Assembly (NCBI GenBank): GCA_009668945.1
Contig: SBEH01000001.1
Coordinates: 1-64,000, forward strand
DNA from: Actinomycetota bacterium
Lineage (GTDB): Bacteria > Actinomycetota > Coriobacteriia > Anaerosomatales > Anaerosomataceae
Length of the DNA: 64,000 nt
Direction: 5' to 3'
Both the position numbers and the translations under genes were made by a program. Every line of letters begins with the position of its first letter. Position 1 is the first letter of the stretch. Under the pieces are notes generated by a model, which made no database searches, was not told the origin of the DNA, and saw only the letters and a program-made list of their open reading frames with translations. Shown here one piece after another: positions 10,001 to 17,682 of this stretch.

Positions 10001-10420
10001 GACCAACGAGGGATCATCTCCCGTACGCACGTGTGTGCGCGAAAGCAGCCGGCAGAGGTTGCGGTAACCGGTGATGTCCTTCGCAAGCAGCGTGAGGTGG
10101 AACCCGGCGCCCGCAGCACGGCCGAAGCCCACTGGAGCCGAGAGTGGAAGGCGCGCATCCGGCGGCAGATCGCCCTCGATGGCGTCCCCGCCCTCCAAAC
10201 CTGCGGCCTCAAGCACGATTTCCGCACCGACGATCGGTTTGATGCCCGCAGCCTGCGCTGCGCGGTAAAAGCGGATAGCGCCGTACAAGCCCTGGTGATC
10301 GGTGAGCGCAAGCGCGCTCATGCCATATGCGCCGGCGCGTTCGAGCAGCGCAGCGGGCGATGCCGCGCCATCCATTAAGCTGAAATGCGAATGCGTGTGA
10401 AGGTGCACGAAGCCCGCCAT
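7064..10420 (-). CDS. DNA polymerase III alpha subunit, probably the error-prone DnaE2-like type
   Basis: The product is 1118 aa. It begins with a PHP domain (FVHLHTHSHFSLMDGA). The C-family palm has catalytic PDIDVDF near residue 412 and KMDILGL near 562. Tandem HhH and an OB fold (about 990-1080, RTCFLTLEDPTGLIDVVVF) follow. The length and the absence of a long C-terminal tail fit DnaE2/ImuC or a short DnaE1. I favour an accessory, damage-inducible polymerase because it is the second gene of a unit starting with DUF6504 and preceded by a LexA box at 10913-10938, and dinB is adjacent. No imuA or imuB gene is present here, so this is not a canonical mutasome cassette. Confidence 0.85.
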   Translation of the reverse strand: MAGFVHLHTHSHFSLMDGAASPAALLERAGAYGMSALALTDHQGLYGAIRFYRAAQAAGIKPIVGAEIVLEAAGLEGGDAIEGDLPPDARLPLSAPVGFGRAAGAGFHLTLLAKDITGYRNLCRLLSRTHVRTGDDPSLVAIADLEQCSEGLIGLSGCPCGEAGAAVLAGLGGRAERVLRRLSRCFAPGDFYVEIMHLMTPDSPRYVSVLTALAARCGLPVVATNNVHYAERAQFRLHDVLASAGARTGLPGPYERQNAELWLKPAGEMRHLFADVPQACDATLEIAERCNLDLGLGEFHFPAAYVPPGETAYSVLSKAAWHGLEQRYRPVTPEAVRRLQYELSVIQDLGFPEYFLTVKDIVDFAKSRDIRCSGRGSAGDSIVTYVLGITDADPIAHELLFERFLNPERRQMPDIDVDFDSRRRDEVIAYIYERFGHEHVAMVATVNTMTARSAVRTAAKALGHAPEEVNALSRYLPWVSSHHLPEVLATYPECRDHPLLQPEHRLLVELASELNHTPMHLGTHLGGFIITREPIETWMPLQWAAKGVVVSQYDKDDIEALGLVKMDILGLRTHSAITDAVRMARERVGEDAVPEPFELPHDDPRVYAQIASADTVGMFQLESSGQRNLAMRLQERDFEDIIAAISLFRPGPLEAEMIVPFIRRRHGLEPVTVPHPGMGEVLRTSYGVIVYQEQVLQVAQAVAGFSLAEADSLRRAMTKGRSREAMEAIRKHFVERACGLGSSEEVAEEVFRQLEGFAAYGFCKAHAACFAVVSYATAWLKTYFPAEFASAILNNEPMGFYSPRLVLDDVRRHDIDVLPPHVNASSAEFTVERDGGAVRVGLGGLLEMTSRLLRVLEAERAVRPFADLADFLKRTRAEEPAARSLIRIGALDGLGVTDAGRPPTRDEMLALLPELKAVIARQGVAGDDTLLIAPARARGPVDAGHVSGWTPAMRVSAELECLGLAITAHPLALARADLERRGVTWARDLPACEDRARIRVCGVRERAQTPRTRSGKRTCFLTLEDPTGLIDVVVFEDALNRFGDVIVKNRAYLVEGVLQNNCQRGIALIADRIEPYVVRDKGRQLVRLRRGVGAGPLGPTLGGAGAEECDEVGAASSA

Positions 10421-10427
10421 GGCCGCT

Positions 10428-10844
10428 CTAATCGACCACGCCGACGAGGAGCCAACGGTCCTCGAGACGATCGTATGCGAGGTCGTAGAGCCCGCCGCGC
10501 GTAAGCACGCGGTAGCAGCGACGGCTCAACCGGCGCCTCGGGTCCCACCATGAACGCTCGACCGCCCACGCCTGGACGATCGCGTCCACCACGTAGCGCC
10601 GGCGGTCGAAGACAAACGAGCGAGGTGCTCCACGTCCGGCATCCCAGACGACCTCGATCTCACGCTCGTGACGCTTCCCGGCAAACCCGGATGTCGGAAA
10701 CGTGAGATCGGAGGCCCGGGCTACCCACGGGCTCTTCAGGAGCTCCAGGATGACCGGCGCGCGCGTATCGGTCGCTGTGAGCAGGTCGAGGGAGTCCCCG
10801 GTTCTTCGGGGGTCGAAAGCCTTGATCGCACGGTTGCGGCCCAT
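10428..10844 (-). CDS. DUF6504-like protein, partner of the damage-inducible polymerase
   Basis: The product is 138 aa. The C-terminal 75 residues have the pattern seen in actinobacterial DUF6504: a basic strand (RSFVFDRRRYVVDAIVQAW), a Trp-rich stretch (ERSWWDPRRR) and a tyrosine-rich end (CYRVLTRGGLYDLAYD). Its biochemical role is unknown. In actinobacteria such proteins are found beside dnaE2 or Y-family polymerase genes. The stop lies 7 nt before the polymerase start, so the two are co-transcribed. The LexA operator lies 69 bp upstream of its ATG. The family assignment is from memory of the pattern. Confidence 0.7.
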   Translation of the reverse strand: MGRNRAIKAFDPRRTGDSLDLLTATDTRAPVILELLKSPWVARASDLTFPTSGFAGKRHEREIEVVWDAGRGAPRSFVFDRRRYVVDAIVQAWAVERSWWDPRRRLSRRCYRVLTRGGLYDLAYDRLEDRWLLVGVVD

Positions 10845-10912
10845 GGGAGACGTCCTTCGAGTGTGAGGCCGGGTGCGGAAGGAGCTTCAGGGGTCCACAC
10901 CCGGCAAGTCGA

Positions 10913-10938
10913 GTATATCGAACGTATGTTCGATATAC
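10913..10938. promoter_or_regulatory. LexA operator (SOS box) upstream of DUF6504-dnaE
   Basis: The core TCGAACGTATGTTCGA matches the Gram-positive LexA consensus CGAAC-N4-GTTCG exactly (core 10919-10932). The symmetry extends further: 11-bp perfect arms from GTATATCGAAC to GTTCGATATAC around a 4-bp centre. It sits upstream of the DUF6504-dnaE unit on the minus strand and beyond the feoB stop, so the natural target is the polymerase unit. It implies repression by LexA and induction after DNA damage. Confidence 0.9.
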
Positions 10939-11003
10939 AAGACGTCTCTGACACCTCGCCGACGCGCCTCCTGCGCATCCCAGACCCTGAGAGCGAACGG
11001 CTC

Positions 11004-13007
11004 TTATGCGCCGAATCCAACGAACGCAAGGACGCGCGCCACGAGTCCCGCGACGACGACCGAAACCACGACGCTTCCGACGATCACGGCGATCGCAGCG
11101 CGCAAGCCCTCGCGCCGCCAGTAGACCGCAACCGATGAGATGCATGGCAGAGCAATGGTGTTCACCAGCGCGAAGACCACCAGCGCGATCGGGCTCATGA
11201 TCTCGCTGATGCCGGTGGCATGACCGGTGGTGGCCGCCGCGAGTGCGATCAGCAGCTGGAGCGACAACTCCGCGCGCAGGAAGCCCACGATCAGCGTGAT
11301 GCCCGCAACAGTCGGGAGCCCCAGCCACCCGCCGATGAGCGGCTCGAGTGGTTCGCTCAGCTTGAACAGCCACCCGGTCTCGTACAGCCCGCCGAGGATG
11401 ATGCTCCCGGCCACGACGATCGGAGTGGCCACGAACAGGAACTCCCTGAACTGCACCCACGACTTCTCGACGATGCGTCTGAGCGATGGGCGCCGGAACC
11501 CGAACATCTCCATCACGAGGCCCTGGGAGTCGCCCGGAAGGATGCGCTCCAGCGCGAGCGCGATACCGACCCACAGTGCGAGCACTATCCCGAGAACCAT
11601 CAGCGCTGCCTGCCAGCCGATGAACGCGCCCACCGAGCCCAGTATCACGGCCGTGCGCGCGCTGCACGGGATGAACAGTACCATCGTCGAAGCGATCTGC
11701 CGCTCTCGCTTGGTACCGAGCTGACCGGCGGCCATCAATGCCGGCACGTTGCACCCTGCAGCTGCGATCAGTGGCACGATCGCGCGGCCGTGCATACCCA
11801 GACGATGCATCACGCGGTCGGTCAGGAACGCAAGCGAGTTCAGATACCCGCTGTCTTCCATCAGTCCAAGGATGATGTAGAACGTGAGGATGTACGGGAT
11901 TCCCACGCCCAGCGCGGCTCCCACACCGGAGTCCAGCCCCCAGAGCAGCACCTTCGCGGTCATGCCCTGCCCGACCACCGCGTGCACCGCAGCCTGGATA
12001 GTAGGCGATGCAAACGTACCCCACAGCGAGGCGAGGCCTGTCGCCAGCAGATTGCCCACGAAGAACAGGAAGCCGAATACCGACGCCGCGACGACTAGAA
12101 CGAGCGGGATCCCCGTAAGCGGCGAAGTCGTGAGCGCCCATAAGTCACGGGTGATGACATGCCTCGGCGCACTGGAGTGGGTCACGAAGTCCCGCGCGAG
12201 TCTGACAGCCAGCTCGTGGCGCTCACGCGCGAGATGCACCCCGGCGTCCTCGCCGAACCGGCTGCGCACTGCCGAGCGGACCGACAGCGCTGCCTCCAGC
12301 GCCTCGGCGTCCATCTTCTTCTCGCACGCGTTGGCGTTCTCCAGCGCCTCCAGCCCCTCGATACCGCACGCACACGTGTCGCGGTCGCGTACCGGGCACG
12401 CCTCCGCCAGCGGTGCCACAAGCGCCTCGAAGTCGGCACTGTACGATGCATGCGTCTGAGGACCGGTGCCGGCCACTGCGAAGGCCTGCGAGACCACCTC
12501 GCCGATTCCGAGACCCCGGCTCGCGGTGGTTGAGACGACCGGGCAGCCCATCGCCTCGGCCAACCCGGCGTGGTCGACGGTCAGCCCGGCGCGTGCGGCC
12601 TCGTCGGCAAGGTTCACTGCAAGCACGACGCCGAACCCAAGGTCCTGGACCGCGAGGGCCAGTGGCAGGTTGCGCGCAAGGGTGGATGCATCCACGACCA
12701 CGACGACTACATCCGGATGCAGCTCCTGAAGCGCGCGCCGTACGACCTGCTCGTCTTCCCCGGTGCCGGACAAGCCGTAGGTCCCGGGCAGGTCGATCAA
12801 GCCGATGGCATGCTCCCCGGCCTGCGCTGTTGCGCTGTGGACCTCCCGGGTCGTGCCCGGATAGTGCGCCGTGGAGACCCCTAGCCCCGTCATCGCATTG
12901 AAGAGTGTGGACTTCCCGACGTTCGGATTGCCGGCGAGTGCGATGACGATCCTGCCCTCCGGACGCGTGACGTTCTCGTTGCAGCTGGCGTCGTGACAGG
13001 ACTTCAC
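11004..13007 (-). CDS. feoB: Ferrous iron transport GTPase/permease
   Basis: The product is 667 aa. The N-terminal G domain carries G1 GNPNVGKST, G3 DLPGTYGLSG and a G4-like NLADEA. The C-terminal part is a polytopic membrane domain with gate repeats (CSARTAVILGS, CISSVAVYW). It takes up Fe(II), typical of anaerobes. No separate feoA gene is adjacent; the partner FeoA-type SH3 domain is instead fused to the regulator encoded just upstream. The ATG overlaps the regulator's stop by 4 bp, showing translational coupling. Expression is therefore probably autoregulated by iron or manganese through that regulator. Confidence 0.95.
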   Translation of the reverse strand: MKSCHDASCNENVTRPEGRIVIALAGNPNVGKSTLFNAMTGLGVSTAHYPGTTREVHSATAQAGEHAIGLIDLPGTYGLSGTGEDEQVVRRALQELHPDVVVVVVDASTLARNLPLALAVQDLGFGVVLAVNLADEAARAGLTVDHAGLAEAMGCPVVSTTASRGLGIGEVVSQAFAVAGTGPQTHASYSADFEALVAPLAEACPVRDRDTCACGIEGLEALENANACEKKMDAEALEAALSVRSAVRSRFGEDAGVHLARERHELAVRLARDFVTHSSAPRHVITRDLWALTTSPLTGIPLVLVVAASVFGFLFFVGNLLATGLASLWGTFASPTIQAAVHAVVGQGMTAKVLLWGLDSGVGAALGVGIPYILTFYIILGLMEDSGYLNSLAFLTDRVMHRLGMHGRAIVPLIAAAGCNVPALMAAGQLGTKRERQIASTMVLFIPCSARTAVILGSVGAFIGWQAALMVLGIVLALWVGIALALERILPGDSQGLVMEMFGFRRPSLRRIVEKSWVQFREFLFVATPIVVAGSIILGGLYETGWLFKLSEPLEPLIGGWLGLPTVAGITLIVGFLRAELSLQLLIALAAATTGHATGISEIMSPIALVVFALVNTIALPCISSVAVYWRREGLRAAIAVIVGSVVVSVVVAGLVARVLAFVGFGA

Positions 13008-13690
13008 CTGAGGATGCCCTTCCTGACCCGACGCTTCTCAGTCACCGGTTCGCTGACGACGATCTTCTCGGCGACGTCGCGGCCCAGCGCATACCGCGCC
13101 TCGCCCACTTCCACCAGCAGCGGGCCCTTGAACGGAGCCACATCGCAGACCCGGACATTCGTGCCCGGGAACATTCCGAGCGACGAGAGGTACGAGAGCA
13201 TCTCGCCCTGTTCGTCCTCGATGCGTACGATCTCCACTACGTCGCCCGGGCCGTTCTCGCATAGCGGAACCCCCTGGGCCTCCGCTATGGAACCGTCCGC
13301 CCCGGGGATCGGGTGACCGTGGGGACACACCGAGGGATTCTCAAGGAACTCCTGAAGTGCGCGCTGTACCCTCGGAGAGAGCGCGTGCTCGAGCTGGCAC
13401 GCTTCCTCATGGACCTCGTCCCAGCGCAGTCCCAGCACATCGACGAGGAATCGCTCCGCCAGGCGATGACGCCTGACGATGTCAAGCGCGGCCTGTCGAC
13501 CCGTCAGCGTGAGTTCGATCGACCCATCCGCCCGCTCGACCAGCCCGCTCGCCTGGAGCCTGCCCAGGGTAGCGGTGACCGTCGGTGGCGAGACATCCAT
13601 CGCCTCCGCCAGTTGACTAGGCCGTACCTGGCCCTTCTCACTCAGTTTGTAGATCGACTCGAGGTACTCTTCCATGGTCGCACTAGGCAT
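13004..13690 (-). CDS. DtxR/MntR-family metal-dependent repressor with C-terminal FeoA domain
   Basis: The product is 228 aa. Residues 1-60 are a winged helix (ATMEEYLESIYKL, RPSQLAEAMDVSPPTV). They are followed by the DtxR dimerisation/metal domain (HRLAERFLVDVLG, CQLEHALSP, CPHGHPIPG). The final 75 residues are an SH3-like FeoA domain (SSLGMFPGTNVRV, GEARYALGRDVAEKIVV). The family represses metal uptake genes when loaded with Fe(II) or Mn(II). The start at 13690 is preferred over 13729 because homology begins there and GAGTGAGG is upstream. It is the first gene of an operon with feoB. Confidence 0.9.
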   Translation of the reverse strand: MPSATMEEYLESIYKLSEKGQVRPSQLAEAMDVSPPTVTATLGRLQASGLVERADGSIELTLTGRQAALDIVRRHRLAERFLVDVLGLRWDEVHEEACQLEHALSPRVQRALQEFLENPSVCPHGHPIPGADGSIAEAQGVPLCENGPGDVVEIVRIEDEQGEMLSYLSSLGMFPGTNVRVCDVAPFKGPLLVEVGEARYALGRDVAEKIVVSEPVTEKRRVRKGILR

Positions 13691-13908
13691 GCCTGATACC
13701 TCACTCCCATACGCACGTGTCTGATACAAAGACGCTGCATGAGTGTATGGTACAGTATCCGCTTAGTGTACACAAACTCGATGTGCAGAGCGGGTAGCCG
13801 TTCGTCGTTGGCCATCGTCGCCGTGATGCCGTCCGTCCGACTCCTGCGACCGCTGACGCTCGCTTCCGTGCCGTTCAGCAACTACCTGATGATTCTTCAG
13901 ATTCCCTG

Positions 13909-13937
13909 TTGACGGCTCACGGAGAGTCTCGTAGAGT
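13909..13937 (+). promoter_or_regulatory. Sigma-70-like promoter of the 6S-like RNA
   Basis: A -35 TTGACG (13909-13914) and a -10 TAGAGT (13932-13937) are separated by exactly 17 bp on the plus strand. The predicted start is about 13944, which is also where the closing stem of the RNA begins. No coding gene follows on this strand. Confidence 0.65.
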
Positions 13938-13943
13938 GTGGTT

Positions 13944-14152
13944 GTCCCGAGAAGTCGGGCCGAGCGGAACCTGAAAGCCAGCGTACCAGTAGCTGCTCGA
14001 AGGGGTCCTCGCGGGAAGGGTTTGCGCAAGCTGACCGGTACCGTAGGGGTTCTCGAGAGTAAGAAATGGGAAGCTTGGGGACTAGGGATCACGCAGGCTG
14101 GGTTTCTCGGGACACCTGCATTCTAAGGGGGGCCGCCAGCGCGGCCCCCCTT
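13944..14152 (+). ncRNA. Free-standing structured RNA, candidate 6S RNA
   Basis: This lies in the 505-bp gene-free gap between the DtxR-type gene and queD. Its ends pair perfectly: GTCCCGAGAA (13944-13953) with TTCTCGGGAC (14104-14113). The helix continues inward with AACC/GGTT, AGCC/GGCT and GCGT/ACGC separated by small internal loops, leaving a large apical region. A good promoter sits at the 5' end and a GC-rich hairpin at 14127-14150 closes the 3' end. A rod-like RNA of about 170-200 nt with its own promoter is what 6S RNA looks like; 6S binds housekeeping RNA polymerase. I cannot confirm homology. tmRNA, RNase P and SRP signatures are absent. Confidence 0.55.
14127..14152 (+). terminator. 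GC-rich hairpin ending the 6S-like RNA
   Basis: A perfect 10-bp stem, GGGGGGCCGC with GCGGCCCCCC, encloses loop CAGC and is followed by only two T residues on the plus strand. The stem is strong but the U-tract is poor, so termination efficiency is uncertain. It could also stop queD transcripts arriving from the minus strand. Confidence 0.55.
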
Positions 14153-14195
14153 CACGAATCCCTGCTCATTCAACTTGGCTTCTCGACCGCGCCTG

Positions 14196-14567
14196 CTAGT
14201 CCCCCGGCCGGAACGTGAGCCTGGCGATCGGCGACTCCCAGACCGATACCTCGACGACTGCCACGCGGATTCCGACGCGCGCTGACAAACCCTCGAAGAC
14301 GTGGCGCGCCAGATTCTCGGCTGTGGGATTGATGCCGTCGAACGGCGACACGTCGTTGAGCAGGCAGTGATCCAACGGAGCAAGCACCGCGGCGAGGTCC
14401 TCCTTGAGCGTCTTGAAATCGTAGAGAATGCCGACCTCATCGAGGCTCGAACCGCGCACCACGACCTCCACGTCCCAGGTGTGTCCGTGAAGCCCACTGC
14501 ACTCGCCCGGATACCCGTGCAGTTGGTGAGCAGCGTCGAAATGCCCGCGGATCATCAGGTCGTACAT
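14196..14567 (-). CDS. queD: 6-carboxy-5,6,7,8-tetrahydropterin synthase (6-pyruvoyl-tetrahydropterin synthase family)
   Basis: The product is 123 aa, the family's normal size. Zinc-binding histidines appear in HFDAAHQL and LHGHTWDVEV, with the catalytic Cys in GECSGLHGH. PLDHCLLND and NPTAENLARHV are the family's later motifs. It makes the 7-deazaguanine precursor for queuosine from dihydroneopterin triphosphate. No other queuosine gene is in the window. The start has a purine-rich AGAGGGAGAGCC upstream. The gene is 15 bp downstream of the RNase H gene and ends close to the 6S-like RNA terminator. Confidence 0.9.
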   Translation of the reverse strand: MYDLMIRGHFDAAHQLHGYPGECSGLHGHTWDVEVVVRGSSLDEVGILYDFKTLKEDLAAVLAPLDHCLLNDVSPFDGINPTAENLARHVFEGLSARVGIRVAVVEVSVWESPIARLTFRPGD

Positions 14568-14582
14568 CGCGGCTCTCCCTCT

Positions 14583-15041
14583 CTAGAACAGGCGGCTTGA
14601 CTCACCATGCGGGGGCTGAGGTGCATCGCCGACCATGCACCGGCCATCCATCGCGGCGTTCGCAAGCGCGTCCGCCTCGGCGTTCTCCTCTCTCGGGACG
14701 TGAACAAACGCCACCTCGTCGAAACCTCTGCGAAGCCCCTGCGCGGCGGTGAACAGGGGTTTCAGCCCCTCGTTCTTCACGCGGTACTCGCCGCGAAGCT
14801 GCTTTACCACAAGCTCGCTGTCCGCCTTCACCACCAGACGCTTCGCGCCTGCGTCCAGCGCCGCCCGGAGGCCCCACAGGAGCGCCTCATACTCCGCCAC
14901 GTTGTTCGTCACCGAACCCAGGAACGCGCCCCCACGCGCCACGATCGAGCCGCTGGGTCCCCGCAGGACCATCCCCGCTCCTCCCGGCCCCGGGTTTCCG
15001 CGCGCGCCGCCGTCGGTGTGGACGATCCAGACGTCACTCAT
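14583..15041 (-). CDS. Ribonuclease HI family protein
   Basis: The product is 152 aa. It has the RNase H fold motifs HTDGGARGNPGPGG (first catalytic Asp), NNVAEYEALLWGL (Glu), VKADSELVVKQLRGEY (Asp) and a late ENAEADALANAAMD (Asp). It cleaves the RNA strand of RNA:DNA hybrids. The ATG at 15041 overlaps the preceding stop by 4 bp, and the longer upstream frame is only a shadow of the zinc-ribbon gene. The sequence is of the short RnhA-like type found in actinobacteria and archaea, lacking the basic handle. Confidence 0.9.
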   Translation of the reverse strand: MSDVWIVHTDGGARGNPGPGGAGMVLRGPSGSIVARGGAFLGSVTNNVAEYEALLWGLRAALDAGAKRLVVKADSELVVKQLRGEYRVKNEGLKPLFTAAQGLRRGFDEVAFVHVPREENAEADALANAAMDGRCMVGDAPQPPHGESSRLF

Positions 15042-15760
15042 CGGGAATCGCGCCCCGCCACAAGAAGCCGTCTGCAGTTCGGGCACTCGGCGATCGGCGG
15101 ACCTGCCTGGATCGCCTGCGCTTCGTGGGCGGGGATCGCCGTGCGGCACGCACTGCACAAATCACCGACAAGCTCGCCCACGGCGATTCCGTGCTTCGTC
15201 TCGCGCAGAGACTCGTACCTGGCGAGCAGCAAGGGTGTCAGGTCCCCCGCAACCCGCGCACGCGTCTCTTTCAGCCGCACGATCTCGGTCTGGAGCTCGC
15301 CTCCTTTGGCCTTGAACTCCTCGATGAGCACCCGCTCCTTCTCGTAGCCCTCGGCGAGTGCGGCTTCCACCTTCGCGAGCTGGGCGAGCCCCTCCTCTGC
15401 CTTCTCCATCAGCCCGATCTCGGCATGCTCGACCGCGTCCTTCTTCCGCCTCAGCGCATCGATCTCGCGGGTCAGGTTCTGAAGCTCCTTCGGGTTGGTG
15501 ACCTCGCCCGACATCACCTTCGCCTGCTCGGCGTCGATCTTGAGCTGAATCGACTCCGCTTCGTCGTTGGACCGGTTGACCAGCGCATCGCTCTTGCGGC
15601 AGTAGGCCTCAGCCCTGTCCTTGACCGCCTCGATCTCGCGCAAGCGTTTCCGAAGCTGGAGCACTGCGCGCTTCTCAGGCACTTCGTCCAGCTGCTTCTC
15701 CGCCCGTGCGATCGCTAGGTCCTGTTCAGCAAGCGCTAGCAGGGCTTCACCCTCGGACAT
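15038..15760 (-). CDS. Coiled-coil protein with C-terminal C4 zinc ribbon (DUF164/CT398 family)
   Basis: The product is 240 aa. Residues about 10-180 form a long coiled coil rich in Glu, Lys, Arg and Ala. The C-terminus has CSACRTAI (C-x2-C) and CPNCRRLLV (C-x2-C), a zinc ribbon. Members are often encoded next to Nif3-like and RNase H genes, as here, but the function is unresolved; roles in protein secretion or assembly have been proposed. The start at 15760 has GGAGGGATCGG just upstream and overlaps the end of the Nif3 gene by 14 bp. Confidence 0.85.
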   Translation of the reverse strand: MSEGEALLALAEQDLAIARAEKQLDEVPEKRAVLQLRKRLREIEAVKDRAEAYCRKSDALVNRSNDEAESIQLKIDAEQAKVMSGEVTNPKELQNLTREIDALRRKKDAVEHAEIGLMEKAEEGLAQLAKVEAALAEGYEKERVLIEEFKAKGGELQTEIVRLKETRARVAGDLTPLLLARYESLRETKHGIAVGELVGDLCSACRTAIPAHEAQAIQAGPPIAECPNCRRLLVAGRDSR

Positions 15761-16868
15761 CCGATCCCTCCACTGTCCACCAGCCGGTCTTGGGGGACTC
15801 CACGGTGACCTCGACGTGTTCGCGCACGCTTGACCGCACCGCCTCCGAAAGCACCGCGACCAGCGGCCACTCGGTGGCATCATGGCCGGCCTCTATCACC
15901 GCCAATCCCGCTGCAGCTGCAGCCAGGGCGTCATGATACCGCACCTCCCCGGCAACCAGCGTGTCCGCCTTGGCGACCGCGTCCCCGATCAATGACGACG
16001 CGGATCCGTTCGCCACGGCCACCCTGCCGGCAAGCTTCGAACCGTCACCCCAGACCCTGCAGCGGACACCGAGGGAATCCGAGACATGGGCGGCGAGCTC
16101 TGAGACGGTCGCTGACTCTCTCCACGTGCAGATCCGTCCCAGACGCGCCGCCCCGCGCGGACGCACGCCAGGCACGGCCACGATCACCGGCTCCTCGTAC
16201 GGGTGCGCGTCTCTGGCCGAGTCAAGGACGGCCTCCGCGCAAGCGGAAGGCGCAACCATCTCGATCCGCGACTCCGGCGCACCTTCTCGTCCGGCCGACG
16301 TCACGGGGCGTGCGCCAGCAAGCGGCGTGAACCGGCCGGAACCGTCCGAGATGAACGCGCAGTCCGTGTAGTCGCCAAGTCTCCCCGCACCGGTGGCAGC
16401 CATGGCCGCCACCACGCGGTCAACAGCATCCTTCGGCACGTAGGTCACAACGAGTACGACATCTTCGGTACCGCACTCGAGCGGCTCCAGGATCGAAAGG
16501 CCAAGAGCCTTCGGGAGTGCGTCGCCTCCGGATGGTGCGCGGTCGAGGTTGGTGTGGGCCGAGATCACAGCGATTCCCAGCCGCAGCGCGGCCTCCGGGG
16601 TACCGGCCGGCCCCCCAACGCGCTCAGCATGCTCCGGACACTCCAGGAACGGCGGGTGGTGCGTGACGAGCACGTTCGCCCCCATCTCCGCCGCCCGTTC
16701 CACCGACTCTGCAGTCGCGTCCAGCGTCACGAGGACGCCGGTCACCGCGGCACCGGCCCCTCCCACTACCAGACCTACGCGGTCCCAGTCCTCGGCCCAC
16801 TGTGCGGGGAACGCGCGATCGAGTGCTGACACCAGCCCGCCTACGGTCGGAGCAGCATCAGATGTCAC
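15747..16868 (-). CDS. Nif3-like dinuclear metal centre protein
   Basis: The product is 373 aa, the long bacterial form with an inserted PII-like domain. Motifs are EDWDRVGLVVG at the start, THHPPF, AHTNLDRAPSGG and, near the C-terminus, GEVRYHDALAAA and EAGHDATEW, which supply the two-metal site. It is annotated as GTP cyclohydrolase 1 type 2-like in databases, but the physiological substrate is uncertain. It overlaps both neighbours (PHP gene upstream by 11 bp, zinc-ribbon gene downstream by 14 bp), so these genes form one transcription unit. Confidence 0.9.
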   Translation of the reverse strand: MTSDAAPTVGGLVSALDRAFPAQWAEDWDRVGLVVGGAGAAVTGVLVTLDATAESVERAAEMGANVLVTHHPPFLECPEHAERVGGPAGTPEAALRLGIAVISAHTNLDRAPSGGDALPKALGLSILEPLECGTEDVVLVVTYVPKDAVDRVVAAMAATGAGRLGDYTDCAFISDGSGRFTPLAGARPVTSAGREGAPESRIEMVAPSACAEAVLDSARDAHPYEEPVIVAVPGVRPRGAARLGRICTWRESATVSELAAHVSDSLGVRCRVWGDGSKLAGRVAVANGSASSLIGDAVAKADTLVAGEVRYHDALAAAAAGLAVIEAGHDATEWPLVAVLSEAVRSSVREHVEVTVESPKTGWWTVEGSDVRG

Positions 16869-17679
16869 TCAGAGCAACCTCCTCGGCGACTCGCTTGCGG
16901 TAGATGACAACCGATTGGTATCCCGCGTCCTCCAGCGCCTGCACCGCTTGTCGTCCTGCGGCGCCTACGTCCCCGGGCGCGTGCGCATCGGAGCCTACTG
17001 TGGCAGGAACGCCGGCGCGGTTTAGTTCCCGCAGGAACGCGGGTGCAGGGTAGATTTCGCCGCACGGCTTCCGCAGCCCCGCGGTGTTCACCTCCACCGC
17101 AACGCCGGCTTCGGCCAGAGAGTCGGCTGCGAACGCGTAGAGATGGCCTACCGCGCCCGTCGGATGGCTGTGGAACTTCTTCACGAGGTCCGCGTGCGCT
17201 ACCACGTCTGCAAGCCCCGAGCGTGCCGCATCGATCATCTCGCCGAAGTAGCGCTCCCAGAGATCCTCGAGGTTCCAATCCTCATACCGGCCGATCAGCT
17301 CGGGATCGTCGAACGCCCAATCGTCGATGAAGTGGACCGAGCCCAGGACAACATCGAACGGATGCCGCGAGAGCAGCTCCGACGCGTGCGCATACAACTC
17401 CGGCACGGCGTCGATCTCGATTCCGAGGAGGACCTCCACGCCGATCTGGTTGCCGAGGTCTCCAGCCCGGCCCACCTCCTCCACGTACTCGCCTAGCTCT
17501 CCGAGCGGCATAGCGTACTCCCGCGCCGAGGGTATCCGGTCGAGCAAGGTCGGTGGCAGCGGCAGATGGTCCGTGATGCCAAGAGTGCGCACGCCGCAGG
17601 ACGCGGCCGCCCGGACGTACTGGTCGGCGGTCCCCTCCGCGTGCCGACATCGCCACGTGTGCACGTGGAGGTCGATCAT
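16858..17679 (-). CDS. PHP-domain phosphoesterase, histidinol-phosphatase (HisJ-like)
   Basis: The product is 273 aa. It opens with MIDLHVHTWRCRHAEGT (first metal motif) and has ITDHLPLP, GIEIDAVPE, GSVHFIDDWAFDD, AHADLVKKF and SDAHAPGDVG, the ordered metal ligands of PHP enzymes. GSVHF and the overall length are typical of class III histidinol-phosphate phosphatase, the penultimate step of histidine synthesis. It might instead act on another phosphate ester. It ends inside the start of the Nif3 gene. Confidence 0.8.
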   Translation of the reverse strand: MIDLHVHTWRCRHAEGTADQYVRAAASCGVRTLGITDHLPLPPTLLDRIPSAREYAMPLGELGEYVEEVGRAGDLGNQIGVEVLLGIEIDAVPELYAHASELLSRHPFDVVLGSVHFIDDWAFDDPELIGRYEDWNLEDLWERYFGEMIDAARSGLADVVAHADLVKKFHSHPTGAVGHLYAFAADSLAEAGVAVEVNTAGLRKPCGEIYPAPAFLRELNRAGVPATVGSDAHAPGDVGAAGRQAVQALEDAGYQSVVIYRKRVAEEVALSDI

Positions 17680-17682
17680 GTA

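Noticed and set aside
10660-12141. 493-residue minus-strand frame inside feoB
   Set aside because: Composition is that of a shifted GC-rich gene, and feoB explains the same DNA with all motifs intact.
13766-13773. GTGTACAC palindrome upstream of the DtxR-type gene as its operator
   Set aside because: Only 8 bp and unlike known DtxR, IdeR or MntR boxes; too little to call.
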